64,000 nt of DNA from Peribacillus simplex (GCF_900156045.1 NZ_FTMX01000002.1:310001-374000); one strand, 5' to 3'. Positions 53,385-62,182 are shown, numbered from the stretch's first letter. Numbers and translations: made by a program. Notes: generated from the letters alone by a model not told the origin.

Positions 53385-54193
53385 TGTTGGATCCCCTTTT
53401 TCATCAACAATTTCCTGGTAAGCAGGTTAAAACGGTAACCCCTTGTTAGGGTATGAAGGTTAAATCCCGAAAGAGTCAACTCTTCACTGCCATTTTCAGA
53501 AGATGTGATATTGATATAATCACTGGTGCTGCCATCAAGAATCAATACTTGATGTTGGCCAACTACTTCAAAATGACCGTCTTTCACTAAAATTGCTGTA
53601 TTTTCATCAATGCCAATACCCATAATTTCCTTATTCCCCGCTATCGCACTTAACAGACGGTCAAAGCGGCCACGCTGGGAAAAATGTTGATCGATTATCA
53701 GGCCGTCAAGGAAGCCGAAGCCTACCCCAATTTCAACCTTTAACTTATTGTCATTCAACATCGTGTCAGCAGCGACAATCATGCACTTACCTAAAATCGA
53801 AGCGCCAGCACTTGTCCCTGCTATCACCATTCCTTTATGCCAGGCTTTAGAAAGGGCATCGTGGAACTTGGTCTTTCCAATCAGTTCAGACAATCGGCTT
53901 TGGTTGCCCCCTGAAATGAAGATAGCAGAAAAGGAAGTCAGCTGTTCACAAATTGCAGGATCGTCTGCATCCTGCCTTGAATCCAGCTTGATCACTTCCA
54001 CCCTGTTCACGCCTAAATCCCTGAAGATCTTGGTATACTCTGCACTCACTTCCTCAGGAATTTCACTTGCTGTAGGCAATATTCCTATTCCGCCGTCGCT
54101 ATGGGTTGCAAGCTCGACAAATTTATTTAATACTTCACCTTCAAGGCACTTATCCTCTGCCCCGCCAATGATAAGTAATTCACCACAATTCAT
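53381..54193 (-). CDS. cphB: Cyanophycinase
   Basis: A 270-residue peptidase of the S51 family. The nucleophile Ser is in AGTSAGASILG (near residue 130). The GGNQSRL segment and IIDQHFSQRGRFDRLL are family hallmarks; the latter matches the conserved D-x-H-F-x-x-R-x-R-x-x-R-L motif. It cleaves cyanophycin to beta-Asp-Arg dipeptides. The N terminus MNCGELLIIGGAEDK is directly conserved, supporting this ATG (AAAGGTGA upstream). It is intracellular, with no signal peptide. First gene of the cph operon. No isoaspartyl dipeptidase gene is adjacent to finish degradation. Confidence 0.93.
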   Translation of the reverse strand: MNCGELLIIGGAEDKCLEGEVLNKFVELATHSDGGIGILPTASEIPEEVSAEYTKIFRDLGVNRVEVIKLDSRQDADDPAICEQLTSFSAIFISGGNQSRLSELIGKTKFHDALSKAWHKGMVIAGTSAGASILGKCMIVAADTMLNDNKLKVEIGVGFGFLDGLIIDQHFSQRGRFDRLLSAIAGNKEIMGIGIDENTAILVKDGHFEVVGQHQVLILDGSTSDYINITSSENGSEELTLSGFNLHTLTRGYRFNLLTRKLLMKKGIQQ

Positions 54194-54305
54194 TCATCAT
54201 ACTCACCTTTACAAATGGATTAACATCATGAAACAGAACACATAATGACTAGTATGGCAACTTCTTTCAGTCTTCATTCATAAAAATGGCAAACTGCATA
54301 ATTTT

Positions 54306-54332
54306 GTTTAACTTAATGGAAAAAGAGGAAAA
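54306..54332 (+). promoter_or_regulatory. Candidate SigB promoter of the stress-protein gene
   Basis: GTTTAA, 15 bases, GGAAAA, about 35 bases before the start. The -35 matches the SigB consensus exactly; the -10 has one mismatch from GGGWAW. Confidence 0.5.
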
Positions 54333-54367
54333 GTAATAGAGTAAAAAAATAAAAGGAGTGTGCAAAA

Positions 54368-54790
54368 ATGAGCCAAAACCAATTAAAAGATAAAGTATTG
54401 AACATCATTCGTGATCATAAAATAGGAGTTTTATCTTCAGTTGAAAACAACAAACCACATTCACGCTATATGACATTTTTTAACGATGAATTAACTTTAT
54501 ACACACCAACGAGTGGAAAGACGGAAAAAATTGATGAAATTGAAAAGAATCCCAATGTTCATATTCTGATCGGCTATGATAATGAAGGATTAGGCGATTC
54601 CTACCTGGAAATCTCAGGTACCTCGAAAATAAACGATTCACAGGAACTGAAGGATAAATTATGGAATGAATCATTTGAAGATTGGTTCGAAGGTCCGAAA
54701 GATCCCAATTATTTGATCCTTCAAATTAAGCCTGAAAGCATTCGGTTGATGAACAACAATGGTGAACCTCCACAAGAATTATCATTATAA
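54368..54790 (+). CDS. General stress protein, pyridoxamine-phosphate-oxidase fold (YdaG-like)
   Basis: A 140-residue split-barrel flavin-binding-type protein, with KIGVLSSVENNKPHSRYMTF near the N terminus and the conserved SGKTEKIDEIEKNPNVHILIGY. B. subtilis YdaG (general stress protein 26) has this size and is SigB-dependent. A SigB-like promoter lies upstream here too. AAAGGAG precedes the ATG. A flavin or F420-like redox role is typical of the fold but not shown. It is followed by a 21-bp tandem-repeat array. Confidence 0.82.
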   Translation: MSQNQLKDKVLNIIRDHKIGVLSSVENNKPHSRYMTFFNDELTLYTPTSGKTEKIDEIEKNPNVHILIGYDNEGLGDSYLEISGTSKINDSQELKDKLWNESFEDWFEGPKDPNYLILQIKPESIRLMNNNGEPPQELSL

Positions 54791-54796
54791 TTTGTC

Positions 54797-54901
54797 ATTC
54801 ACGAGTATTTGAGCGTAATTCACGAGTAAAACAACGAAACTCACGAGTATTTCGCCCAAACTCACGAGTAAAACACCGAAATTCACGAGTATAATGAAAA
54901 T
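54797..54901. repeat. 21-bp tandem repeat array (five units)
   Basis: Five head-to-tail 21-base units begin at 54797, 54818, 54839, 54860 and 54881, each opening A(T/C)TCACGAGTA. Units 1 and 3 continue with TTT and units 2 and 4 with AAACA(A/C)CGAA, making an alternating 42-base super-unit. It lies between a stress-protein gene and a terminator and is not coding. Confidence 0.9.
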
Positions 54902-54917
54902 TTCGCTAAAAAACAGT

Positions 54918-54957
54918 AAAAGCCCGCACTTATTTGATATAAGTGCGGGCTTTTTTC
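54918..54957. terminator. Bidirectional terminator
   Basis: AAAAGCCCGCACTTAT, loop TTGAT, ATAAGTGCGGGCTTTTTT; a perfect long stem between the convergent ydaG-like and M42 genes. Confidence 0.9.
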
Positions 54958-54961
54958 ACGA

Positions 54962-56008
54962 TTAAGCCAACTCTGATTGGATATAATGCAAAATCAGATT
55001 GGCTGTATGCTTTAATGAAGAAACATGCGTCCGCTCGAAGGCATGTGAAGCATCTATCCCCGGTCCGATTAGACCATGTACGACATCATATCCTGCCCGG
55101 ATCGCAGCGGAAGCGTCCGAACCATAATATGGATAAATATCGACGCAGTAGTCGACAGCATTTGCTTTAGCAAGGGCGACTAGATGCTGACGTAATTTAT
55201 AATGATAAGGACCCGAGGAGTCTTTTGCACAAATGGAAACGCTGAATTCATCCGTCGATTGTCCATCACCGATCGCTCCCATATCGACAGCTAGATATTC
55301 CACTGTTTTCTCAGGAATATTGGAATTACCGCCATAGCCGATTTCTTCATTGTTTGAAATCAGGAAATGAGTCGTATAAGCCAATTTTATCTTTCCTGCA
55401 GAAATGAGGTCAATGATATGAAGCAGGATGCCGACGCTTGCTTTATCATCCAAATGCCTTGATTTCAAAAAGCCTGTTTCCGTAACTTCCACTCTCGGTT
55501 CAAAGGAGACAAAATCTCCAACAGAAATGCCAATGGCTTCGGTTTCCGCTTTAGTTTTCACGACAGCATCTATCCGGATCTCAATTGTCTCATCATCACG
55601 CTTGGCATCCCCGGCATTTTTATATACGTGGACAGAGGTCTGATTGATTAAAATGGTCCCGGTGATAATTGCTCCGTCAGCTGTATGGATTTTACAATAC
55701 TCCCCTTCCACTGAGTTCCAGCGAAAACCGCCAATCATCGTCAATTTAAGGCGGCCATTTGCCTTGATTTCCTTTACCATGGCTCCCAGGGTATCGACAT
55801 GGGCAGTCAGCAATCGATGTTTGCCATCATCTTCGCCTTTTAATGAAGCAAGCAATGCCCCTTTATTCGTGATCTTGTAAGGAACGTTCCTTTGCTCCAT
55901 GAAATCGGACGCGTATTTAATGGCTTGCTCTGTATAACCGGAGGGGCTGGGTATGGACACCAATTCTTTTATGTAAGATAGGATTTCTTTTTCTTCGATC
56001 ACACTCAT
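54962..56008 (-). CDS. M42 family metallopeptidase (glutamyl aminopeptidase/endoglucanase-like)
   Basis: A 348-residue cytosolic aminopeptidase of the M42 class, which forms dodecameric shells. Metal ligands are visible as the His in LLTAHVDTLGAMV (about 63-75), the Asp in LDDKASVGILLH, the catalytic Glu pair in ISNNEEIGYGGN and the Asp in VDMGAIGDG. It trims N-terminal residues from peptides. The ATG at 56008 follows AAAGGAGA; the frame from 56035 is an unsupported extension. It shares a bidirectional terminator with the stress-protein gene. Confidence 0.9.
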   Translation of the reverse strand: MSVIEEKEILSYIKELVSIPSPSGYTEQAIKYASDFMEQRNVPYKITNKGALLASLKGEDDGKHRLLTAHVDTLGAMVKEIKANGRLKLTMIGGFRWNSVEGEYCKIHTADGAIITGTILINQTSVHVYKNAGDAKRDDETIEIRIDAVVKTKAETEAIGISVGDFVSFEPRVEVTETGFLKSRHLDDKASVGILLHIIDLISAGKIKLAYTTHFLISNNEEIGYGGNSNIPEKTVEYLAVDMGAIGDGQSTDEFSVSICAKDSSGPYHYKLRQHLVALAKANAVDYCVDIYPYYGSDASAAIRAGYDVVHGLIGPGIDASHAFERTHVSSLKHTANLILHYIQSELA

Positions 56009-56064
56009 GCAAATCTCTCCTTTCCTCTTGTTCATTATATCTTTTCATGGCAACTTTTAACATA

Positions 56065-56090
56065 TTAAAAGACCGTCAAAAAGACGGTCC
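56065..56090 (-). terminator. Terminator of the 45-aa gene
   Basis: Minus strand GACCGTC, loop TTTTT, GACGGTC, then TTTTAAT; directly after the small gene. Confidence 0.75.
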
Positions 56091-56100
56091 TTTAATCGAT

Positions 56101-56238
56101 TTAACCCATATGGGCCAGAACTGGCAAGATGGCCATAACTAATGATGAAATGCCATATAACGCTATATTCTCCATATTTACTTTTCTTTTCCACTTATCA
56201 CGCCATACTTTGTACCTGCTCATATCTTCGTTCCTCAT
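56101..56238 (-). CDS. Small membrane protein (45 aa), unknown
   Basis: A 45-residue protein. The N-terminal half is basic and aromatic (SRYKVWRDKWKRKVNME), and the C-terminal half is one hydrophobic helix (IALYGISSLVMAILPVLAHMG). A very strong AAGGAGG seven bases before the ATG and a dedicated terminator make it a convincing gene despite its length. The positive-inside rule suggests the C terminus faces outward. No family is recognised. It follows another small gene on the same strand and may be co-transcribed with it. Confidence 0.7.
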   Translation of the reverse strand: MRNEDMSRYKVWRDKWKRKVNMENIALYGISSLVMAILPVLAHMG

Positions 56239-56269
56239 AAAAAGACCTCCTTCATGATGAAAGTTCAAC

Positions 56270-56458
56270 TTACTTCAACTGTCTTTGTTTGTTGGACATT
56301 TCCTTTATATATTCCAAGAAGGCAATTCTCTTTTCTTCTGGATAGGCTACAATGTCTGAAATGATTTCCTCTTCAAGAGGTTTCAGTAAACGGCCAACCG
56401 ATTCAGTAAACAATATTTCTAACTCTCTCTTTGTTTCATTAGGATTTCTCACTTCCAT
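56270..56458 (-). CDS. Small hypothetical protein (62 aa)
   Basis: A charged helical protein of 62 residues, starting MEVRNPNETKRELEILFTES and rich in Glu and Lys, with no membrane segment. The ATG at 56458 has AAGGGTGA upstream; the longer frame starts with an unsupported GTG. It is followed 31 bases later by the 45-residue membrane protein gene on the same strand. The family was not recognised, and nothing in the sequence indicates a function beyond a small helical binding protein. Confidence 0.65.
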   Translation of the reverse strand: MEVRNPNETKRELEILFTESVGRLLKPLEEEIISDIVAYPEEKRIAFLEYIKEMSNKQRQLK

Positions 56459-56520
56459 CAATATCACCCTTCCAATTACTTACTATTATCTATATAGCCT
56501 TTATTCACTTCATTGAAACG

Positions 56521-56552
56521 CAAAAAAACCGACCGCCCATAAAGGCGGTCGA
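56521..56552 (-). terminator. Terminator of the oligopeptide ABC operon
   Basis: Minus strand CGACCGCC, loop TTTAT, GGGCGGTCG, then GTTTTTTTG, just after the binding-protein stop. Confidence 0.85.
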
Positions 56553-56566
56553 CAGTCATCATTAAA

Positions 56567-58330
56567 TTATTTCGTTACACCTACATTATGCCACTGATAT
56601 TGGCGGCCTGCGAGATAATCATAACCTGTAACTCGTTCATTCACTCCTGCCAATTGATAACGGAATAATGTCGGAATGACCGGAACCTCTTCATTGATCA
56701 ATTCTTGCCACTCATTATACGTATCGATCCGATATTGATCATCAAAGGCTTCCTCTGAAATCCCTTTAGCAAGAAGCTCATCATTTTTTTCATTCACCCA
56801 GCGGGTATAGTTAAATTCCGCAGATCTTGCCCATAGACCAGATGGATCTGGATCGGAAGCGACTCCCCATGCAGCTGAATAAACATCAACTTGATCATTA
56901 TCCTTTTTCAATAGGTCATAGAATGAATTGAACTCATGCAGCCTACCATCCTGCAATTCAACGTCCAAACCTACTTGTTCCCATTGTTGGATATAATACC
57001 TTGCAAGAGGCTCGGAAACATCGGAACCGCTCATGGAAGCAAAATTGATTTTGAACTCTTTTCCATCTGCATCTTCACGAATGCCATCCTTATTCGTATC
57101 TACAAATCCTGCTTCATCCAAAAGTTTTTTTGCTTTTTCAGGATTGTATTCATAAGGTTTTACATCTTTATTATTATATTTAAAGTTCGGTGTAATGACA
57201 GAGTTGGCAGGGAAGCGAAGGCCCTTGTACATCTTTTCGCCAACTTCTTCATTATTGATGGCATATGCCATCGCCTGACGAAGGCGTTTGTCTCCGAATT
57301 TAGGATTCTCATCCATAATATTTTCTTCTTTTTCTTTATCATAGTAGCCGAAATTGAAACCAATATAGGAATAAGCCAATTCAACTTTCCCCAATAATTC
57401 GACATTATCCAATTCCTTGGCTTGATCATATTGCTCAGCCAAGACCTCCGCTACATCGAGGTCACCATTTTCAAGTGACTTGACGACGACGGACGGATTC
57501 ACGACTTTCAATGTGATACTGTCCAATTTAGGTTCACCGCGGTAATAATCTTTATTCGCTTCAAATTCGACCGCTTCCCCTTGAACGATTTTCTTCACTT
57601 TGAATGGTCCAAAACCAATCGGGTTTTTACGGATTTTATCCGAAGATTCCAACTCTGCAATCGGAACATCTTTTAAGTATTCTTTATGAAGCGGGTATGT
57701 CCATAATCCAGTCGTGACGGAAGGATTCGCCTTTTTGAATGTGAAAGTGATTTTCTTGCCGTCGACTTTAATGCCTGAAATCTTATCCGCTTTCCCTTCA
57801 TGATACTCTTCCATACCCTCGATTAAAGCCATTTGTTCATCATAGCGTACACCTTTGTAATCTTTGCTTCCCATGACAAGATATGCATATTCTAAATCGG
57901 CACCTAGCACTGGTTTTCCGTCTTGCCAATTTACATTATCCTTAATCGTCAGCGTAACCGTTTTATGATCGTCTGAAATCTCATAGGAAGCGGCACCTTC
58001 ATTCGTATATACATAGTTTTCATCTGTATCCAGTAAATCTTCATCAAAGAATGTGATAACTTGATTATCGGGTTCGCCTTGATAGAAAACTTTGTTTAAT
58101 ATCCCTTCAAACGGAGTATCGGATACCAAACCATATGTCAAATGGCCGCCTTTAATCGGCTCTCCTTGATTTGTCGTCTTTGTCGGGAATTTAGAGGTAT
58201 CGACCTGTTCGACTTCTTTCCCTTTTTTCTCTTTCGTTGACGATTTCTCCGTATCATTCGAACATGCAGCAAGCAGTAGAGACGAAATGGCCAATGCACT
58301 TAATACCTTACTGTAGCTTTTGATTTTCAT
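56567..58330 (-). CDS. Peptide ABC transporter substrate-binding lipoprotein (OppA/DppA-like)
   Basis: A 587-residue lipoprotein. The signal peptide ends at lipobox LLAA-Cys23, after which an SBP_bac_5 fold spans the rest, with ANKDYYRGEPKLDSITLKVV and MAYAINNEEV typical of the family. It captures oligopeptides or nickel-type ligands outside the membrane for the permease encoded upstream. GGGGAG precedes the ATG. It is the last gene of a D-F-B-C-A operon, an unusual position for the most abundant component. Confidence 0.9.
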   Translation of the reverse strand: MKIKSYSKVLSALAISSLLLAACSNDTEKSSTKEKKGKEVEQVDTSKFPTKTTNQGEPIKGGHLTYGLVSDTPFEGILNKVFYQGEPDNQVITFFDEDLLDTDENYVYTNEGAASYEISDDHKTVTLTIKDNVNWQDGKPVLGADLEYAYLVMGSKDYKGVRYDEQMALIEGMEEYHEGKADKISGIKVDGKKITFTFKKANPSVTTGLWTYPLHKEYLKDVPIAELESSDKIRKNPIGFGPFKVKKIVQGEAVEFEANKDYYRGEPKLDSITLKVVNPSVVVKSLENGDLDVAEVLAEQYDQAKELDNVELLGKVELAYSYIGFNFGYYDKEKEENIMDENPKFGDKRLRQAMAYAINNEEVGEKMYKGLRFPANSVITPNFKYNNKDVKPYEYNPEKAKKLLDEAGFVDTNKDGIREDADGKEFKINFASMSGSDVSEPLARYYIQQWEQVGLDVELQDGRLHEFNSFYDLLKKDNDQVDVYSAAWGVASDPDPSGLWARSAEFNYTRWVNEKNDELLAKGISEEAFDDQYRIDTYNEWQELINEEVPVIPTLFRYQLAGVNERVTGYDYLAGRQYQWHNVGVTK

Positions 58331-58349
58331 ATCCTACACTCCCCTTTTT

Positions 58350-59255
58350 TTATCCTCTTCTTTGTCTTGCATCGGCGGCGCGTTTTAACGCTTGACCAAC
58401 GAAATTTATACTCAGCATCAACACTAGAATCATGAGTGATGCGGGTACCCATATCCACCACTTGTTTTCCAGAACATCTGGATTTCGAGCATAACTGATG
58501 AGCGTACCAAGACTCGGTGTGCTCTCCGGAAGACCGAACCCTAAGAAAGTCAAACTGGATTCTAAGCCAATATTGCCTGCAAGGTTCAAAATGAAGTTGA
58601 CGATGATCAATGAACTGACATTGGGCAGAAGCTGAAACAGGATGATTTTCCAATGTGGTGTCCCCAGTGTCTGTGAGGCGTGGATATAATCCAGCTCACG
58701 CTCGGACAAAGCCTTTGAACGAATCAGCCGGGCCTTTCCTGTCCATAAAAACATCGTCATGATTAAAATGAAAACATATACATTGAAGATCGGCACAATC
58801 GTGACTACAACGATGATGAACATCATTTGCGGCAGGGCAATCACGAAATCGATAATACGCATGATGACATTATCGGTTGCCCCGCCGAAGTAGCCCGCGA
58901 GAAGCCCTAATGATAAACCGATGATAGCCGTGAATAATGTAATGAATAAACTGATCGTGAATGAATTTCTGGTACCTATTATCAGTTGGCCGAATACATC
59001 CCGGCCACCATAATCGGTTCCAAGCCAATAGTCTGAAGATGGTTCCAAATAAATGGAGAGAAAATCGACCTTGGCTATTTCCTTGGCGTCCATGAAAAAC
59101 GACGCACCGTAAACAAAAAGCAATATGGCTGCCAATAAAATCAATGAGCCCATGGCAAGTTTATCCTTTTTGATTTCCTGCCAGATGATCTTGATTCCTG
59201 AAGGGCTCACATCATTAACTTGTATGTTCTTTCCGGTTTCCACTTTCATTTCCAT
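58350..59255 (-). CDS. Peptide ABC transporter permease (OppC-like)
   Basis: A 301-residue permease. The N-terminal cytoplasmic stretch leads to a first helix at about 33-53, and five more follow. The coupling EAA-type loop SKALSERELDYIHASQTLGTPHWKIILFQLLPN in part contacts the ATPases. It forms the translocation channel with the OppB-like protein. The GTG at 59264 and the ATG at 59255 are both possible; GGGGTGA suits 59255. Confidence 0.88.
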   Translation of the reverse strand: MEMKVETGKNIQVNDVSPSGIKIIWQEIKKDKLAMGSLILLAAILLFVYGASFFMDAKEIAKVDFLSIYLEPSSDYWLGTDYGGRDVFGQLIIGTRNSFTISLFITLFTAIIGLSLGLLAGYFGGATDNVIMRIIDFVIALPQMMFIIVVVTIVPIFNVYVFILIMTMFLWTGKARLIRSKALSERELDYIHASQTLGTPHWKIILFQLLPNVSSLIIVNFILNLAGNIGLESSLTFLGFGLPESTPSLGTLISYARNPDVLENKWWIWVPASLMILVLMLSINFVGQALKRAADARQRRG

Positions 59256-59271
59256 ACGACTCACCCCGCTC

Positions 59272-60237
59272 CTATTCTATCCGTATGCGCGGATCGACCG
59301 CACTAAGTATGATGTCCGAAAGCAGGGTGCCAAGCAGAGTGGCAAATCCCGTCATCATGACGATGGCCGTGACAACGCTGAAATCCCGCAGACTGACTGA
59401 ACTAAGGAAAAGCTGCCCAAGTCCCGGATAACTGAAAATGGTCTCGATTATGACCGCGCCGCCGATCAATCCAGTAATTTCATAACCTAAGAATGCTGCT
59501 ATCGGTAAAAAGGAATTTCTCAGGATATGACGTGAATATACTTTTGATTCAGGCACTCCCTTTGAACGCGCTGTCCTTACGAAATCCTTGATTTTATTAT
59601 CGATGATTTCATTTCGCAAATACTGGATCGTACTTGTCGTTGCAATTAAAGCTGTACTTAAAGCTGGTAAAATCAAATGATTGATCTTGCTTACAACATA
59701 GGCGAAAGTTCCTTCATCCACTTTTGAATCGACACTGCCCCCAGAAGGGAACCAATCCAGGGCAAATCCGAAAACGAATAACATGATTAAAGCAAAAATG
59801 AAAATCGGTGTGCCAAACCCTACATAGCTATAACCCGTAACGGTTTTATCCACCCAGGTATCGTTATACCTTCCGCTAAGTATGCCTAATGGAATAGCAA
59901 ACATATATGTAAAGATCAGCGTGACCAACGCTAGGAAAACCGTGTTCCAAAGCCTATCTTCGATCACATCCATAACTGGCGTCTTATGTGTATAGGAAAT
60001 ACCGAAATCCCCCTGTACTGCATTGGATGCCCACCTTAAATATTGTTGGTACCAAGGGTCATTCAAACCCAGTTCTTCCCTGATCCTATCAAGCTCGGCA
60101 GGATTGGCCCTTGGGTTGATTTCCTGGCCAGACAGTGCATCTCCCGGCATTGCTTTTGCCATCATGAAAACGATGATGCTCAATAAAAAAAGCTGCGGGA
60201 TCATTACTAATAATCGTCTTAGGATAAACTTCCACAT
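59272..60237 (-). CDS. Peptide ABC transporter permease (OppB-like)
   Basis: A 321-residue permease with six helices, opening MWKFILRRLLVMIPQLFLL as in OppB/DppB. It contains the extracytoplasmic segment MPGDALSGQEINPRAN and the EAA-loop RTARSKGVPESKVYSRHILRN near residues 215-235. It pairs with the OppC-like subunit encoded downstream. GGAGGTGGAAGG precedes the ATG, 15 bases after the OppF-like gene. Confidence 0.9.
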   Translation of the reverse strand: MWKFILRRLLVMIPQLFLLSIIVFMMAKAMPGDALSGQEINPRANPAELDRIREELGLNDPWYQQYLRWASNAVQGDFGISYTHKTPVMDVIEDRLWNTVFLALVTLIFTYMFAIPLGILSGRYNDTWVDKTVTGYSYVGFGTPIFIFALIMLFVFGFALDWFPSGGSVDSKVDEGTFAYVVSKINHLILPALSTALIATTSTIQYLRNEIIDNKIKDFVRTARSKGVPESKVYSRHILRNSFLPIAAFLGYEITGLIGGAVIIETIFSYPGLGQLFLSSVSLRDFSVVTAIVMMTGFATLLGTLLSDIILSAVDPRIRIE

Positions 60238-60252
60238 ATTCCTTCCACCTCC

Positions 60253-61179
60253 TTATTGTAATGCGACTCTATGCGTAGCTGAGATTGGCTTCAAATCGTA
60301 AGCACGTCCATTCTCATCGAAATATTTTGAGTAGGTAGACTCATATTCTGAGGTGAGTTTTTTTCTAAGCTGCACTTTATCTTCGCGAACTTCCGGCTCT
60401 AAATCCGGAATGGCGGCAATCAGGCGCTTCGTGTATATATGTTGGGGATTTTCATAGATTTCCTCGCTTTTGCCTTCCTCTACCAATCTACCGCGATACA
60501 TGACACCCATCCGGTCACACATATGCCGGATTACGCCTAAATCATGCCCGACAAATAAATAAGTCAAATTGAACTCTTGTTGGAGATCCTGAAGAAAATT
60601 CAATACCTGTGCCTGAACGGAAACATCCAATGCTGACACCGGTTCATCCGCAATGATCAGTTTAGGTTTCAATGTCAATGATCGGGCGATCCCAATCCGC
60701 TGCCGCTGTCCCCCTGAAAATTCATGAGGATACTTGTGAATCGATTCGGGGCTCAGTCCGACTTTGTCCAAGAAGTCCTGTACGATTTTCTTTTCCTCTG
60801 AAGGGGATAACCGTTCGAAGTTCCTCAGCGGTTCGGCAATGATGTCCTGTACCCTCTTCTTCGGATTCAATGATGAATACGGATCTTGGAAAATCATTTG
60901 GATATCTTTTCTGAATGGTTTAATTTCTCTTCTACTTAAAGATGCTAAATCCCTGCCTTCAAACAGGATTTGTCCGGATGTCACCTCATTCAGTTTGACC
61001 ACTGCCTTGCCTGTCGTGGACTTGCCGCTTCCGGACTCACCGACCAAACCATATGTTTCCCCTTGCTGCAACTCAAAGGAAACACCGTCCACGGCCTTTA
61101 CGTGATCGACCACCCTTCGAAAAAAACCGCCCCTTATCGGAAAATGCACTTTGAGATTATCTAATTTGAGTAATGTCAT
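60253..61179 (-). CDS. Peptide ABC transporter ATP-binding protein (OppF-like)
   Basis: A 308-residue ATPase. It has Walker A GLVGESGSGKSTTGK (about residues 43-57), signature FSGGQRQRIGIARSL, Walker B LIIADEPVSALD and a switch His in FVGHDLGVIRH. The C-terminal peptide-transporter extension is short. The ATG at 61179 gives the canonical MTLLKLDNLKVHFPI start and overlaps the OppD-like gene by 23 bases. The upstream part of the open frame is out-of-frame coding sequence of that gene. AAGGAG is 12 bases upstream, a long spacing. Confidence 0.9.
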   Translation of the reverse strand: MTLLKLDNLKVHFPIRGGFFRRVVDHVKAVDGVSFELQQGETYGLVGESGSGKSTTGKAVVKLNEVTSGQILFEGRDLASLSRREIKPFRKDIQMIFQDPYSSLNPKKRVQDIIAEPLRNFERLSPSEEKKIVQDFLDKVGLSPESIHKYPHEFSGGQRQRIGIARSLTLKPKLIIADEPVSALDVSVQAQVLNFLQDLQQEFNLTYLFVGHDLGVIRHMCDRMGVMYRGRLVEEGKSEEIYENPQHIYTKRLIAAIPDLEPEVREDKVQLRKKLTSEYESTYSKYFDENGRAYDLKPISATHRVALQ

Positions 61180-62182
61180 GAGCCGATGCATCTCCTTCAG
61201 CTTTAAAATAAAATTCTTTATAGCAGGTACAGCGCACAAGATGATCGTTGCCCACATCGTGAAGCCGGGGTGTCTCTTCATGCGCATGTTTAGGTATCCA
61301 AGGAATCCTATCTTGGAAGCGACATCCTATCCGATCCATTTTCGCTATCGATGGAACGATTCCTTCGATAACGTGCAAACGATTTTTCTCGTTTGCAACA
61401 GAAGGAATCGAATTTAATAAAGACCTCGTATATGGATGCAGCGGATTGTTGAATATCTCTTTAACACTTCCCGTTTCCACTACCTGGCCTGCATACATGA
61501 CAACGATCCTGTCGGCGACCTCTGCTACGACGCTCAGGTCATGTGTAATTAAGATGATCCCCATTTTTGTCCTGCTCTGGATATCTTTCAGCAGATCAAG
61601 TATTTGTGCTTGAATCGTAACATCCAGTGCCGTCGTGGGTTCATCGGCTATGACCAGTGCAGGGTTGCATGCAATGGCAATCGAGATCATGGCCCTTTGG
61701 CGCATTCCGCCCGAGAGCTCATGCGGATATTGCTTGTACGTCCGTTCTGGGTATGGAATTCCCACTTGTGTCAAAAGTTCGATCGTTCTGTTCTTTTTTT
61801 CAGCACTGGAGAGTTCAGTATGGTAATCAAGATTCTCCTCGATCTGTTTTCCGATGGTCATGAGTGGGTTCAAAGCCGTTAAAGGTTCCTGGAATATCAT
61901 ACCCAATTCCTTCCCCCGGACTTTATTCATTTGTACATCATTCAACTTTAGTAGATTTTGACCTTTATAATTGATGTTTCCTTCGGATTTCGTTCTCTGC
62001 TTATTATGTAATTGAATGATGGATAAGGCCAATGCACTCTTTCCACAACCTGATTCTCCAACAACTGCTACAATTTCATTTTCATTCACCGTAAACGAAA
62101 CATCATCCACCGCTGCATGATATTTGTTGCCGATTCGAAATGAGGTAGTTAGGTTCTCTATTTGCAGAATAGCTTTCTTCAT
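61157..62182 (-). CDS. Peptide ABC transporter ATP-binding protein (OppD-like), altered Cys motif
   Basis: A 341-residue ATPase. It has Walker A VVGESGCGKSALALS, signature LSGGMRQRAMISIAIA, Walker B LVIADEPTTALD and switch His in LITHDLSVVAEVAD. In most OppD/DppD proteins the C-terminal domain has cysteines in a CRF-x(2)-RCP-x(5-7)-C-x(n)-C pattern that can hold an iron-sulphur cluster. Here CRFQDRIP and KHAHEETP replace two of them, with only the outer Cys residues left. First gene of the operon, so it carries the promoter; a CodY-like box is about 40 bases upstream. Confidence 0.9.
   Translation of the reverse strand: MKKAILQIENLTTSFRIGNKYHAAVDDVSFTVNENEIVAVVGESGCGKSALALSIIQLHNKQRTKSEGNINYKGQNLLKLNDVQMNKVRGKELGMIFQEPLTALNPLMTIGKQIEENLDYHTELSSAEKKNRTIELLTQVGIPYPERTYKQYPHELSGGMRQRAMISIAIACNPALVIADEPTTALDVTIQAQILDLLKDIQSRTKMGIILITHDLSVVAEVADRIVVMYAGQVVETGSVKEIFNNPLHPYTRSLLNSIPSVANEKNRLHVIEGIVPSIAKMDRIGCRFQDRIPWIPKHAHEETPRLHDVGNDHLVRCTCYKEFYFKAEGDASAHDITQIR

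Noticed and set aside
61179..61287. 36-residue N-terminal extension of the OppF-like protein
   Set aside because: It is out-of-frame coding sequence of the OppD-like gene; the conserved protein start is the ATG at 61179.
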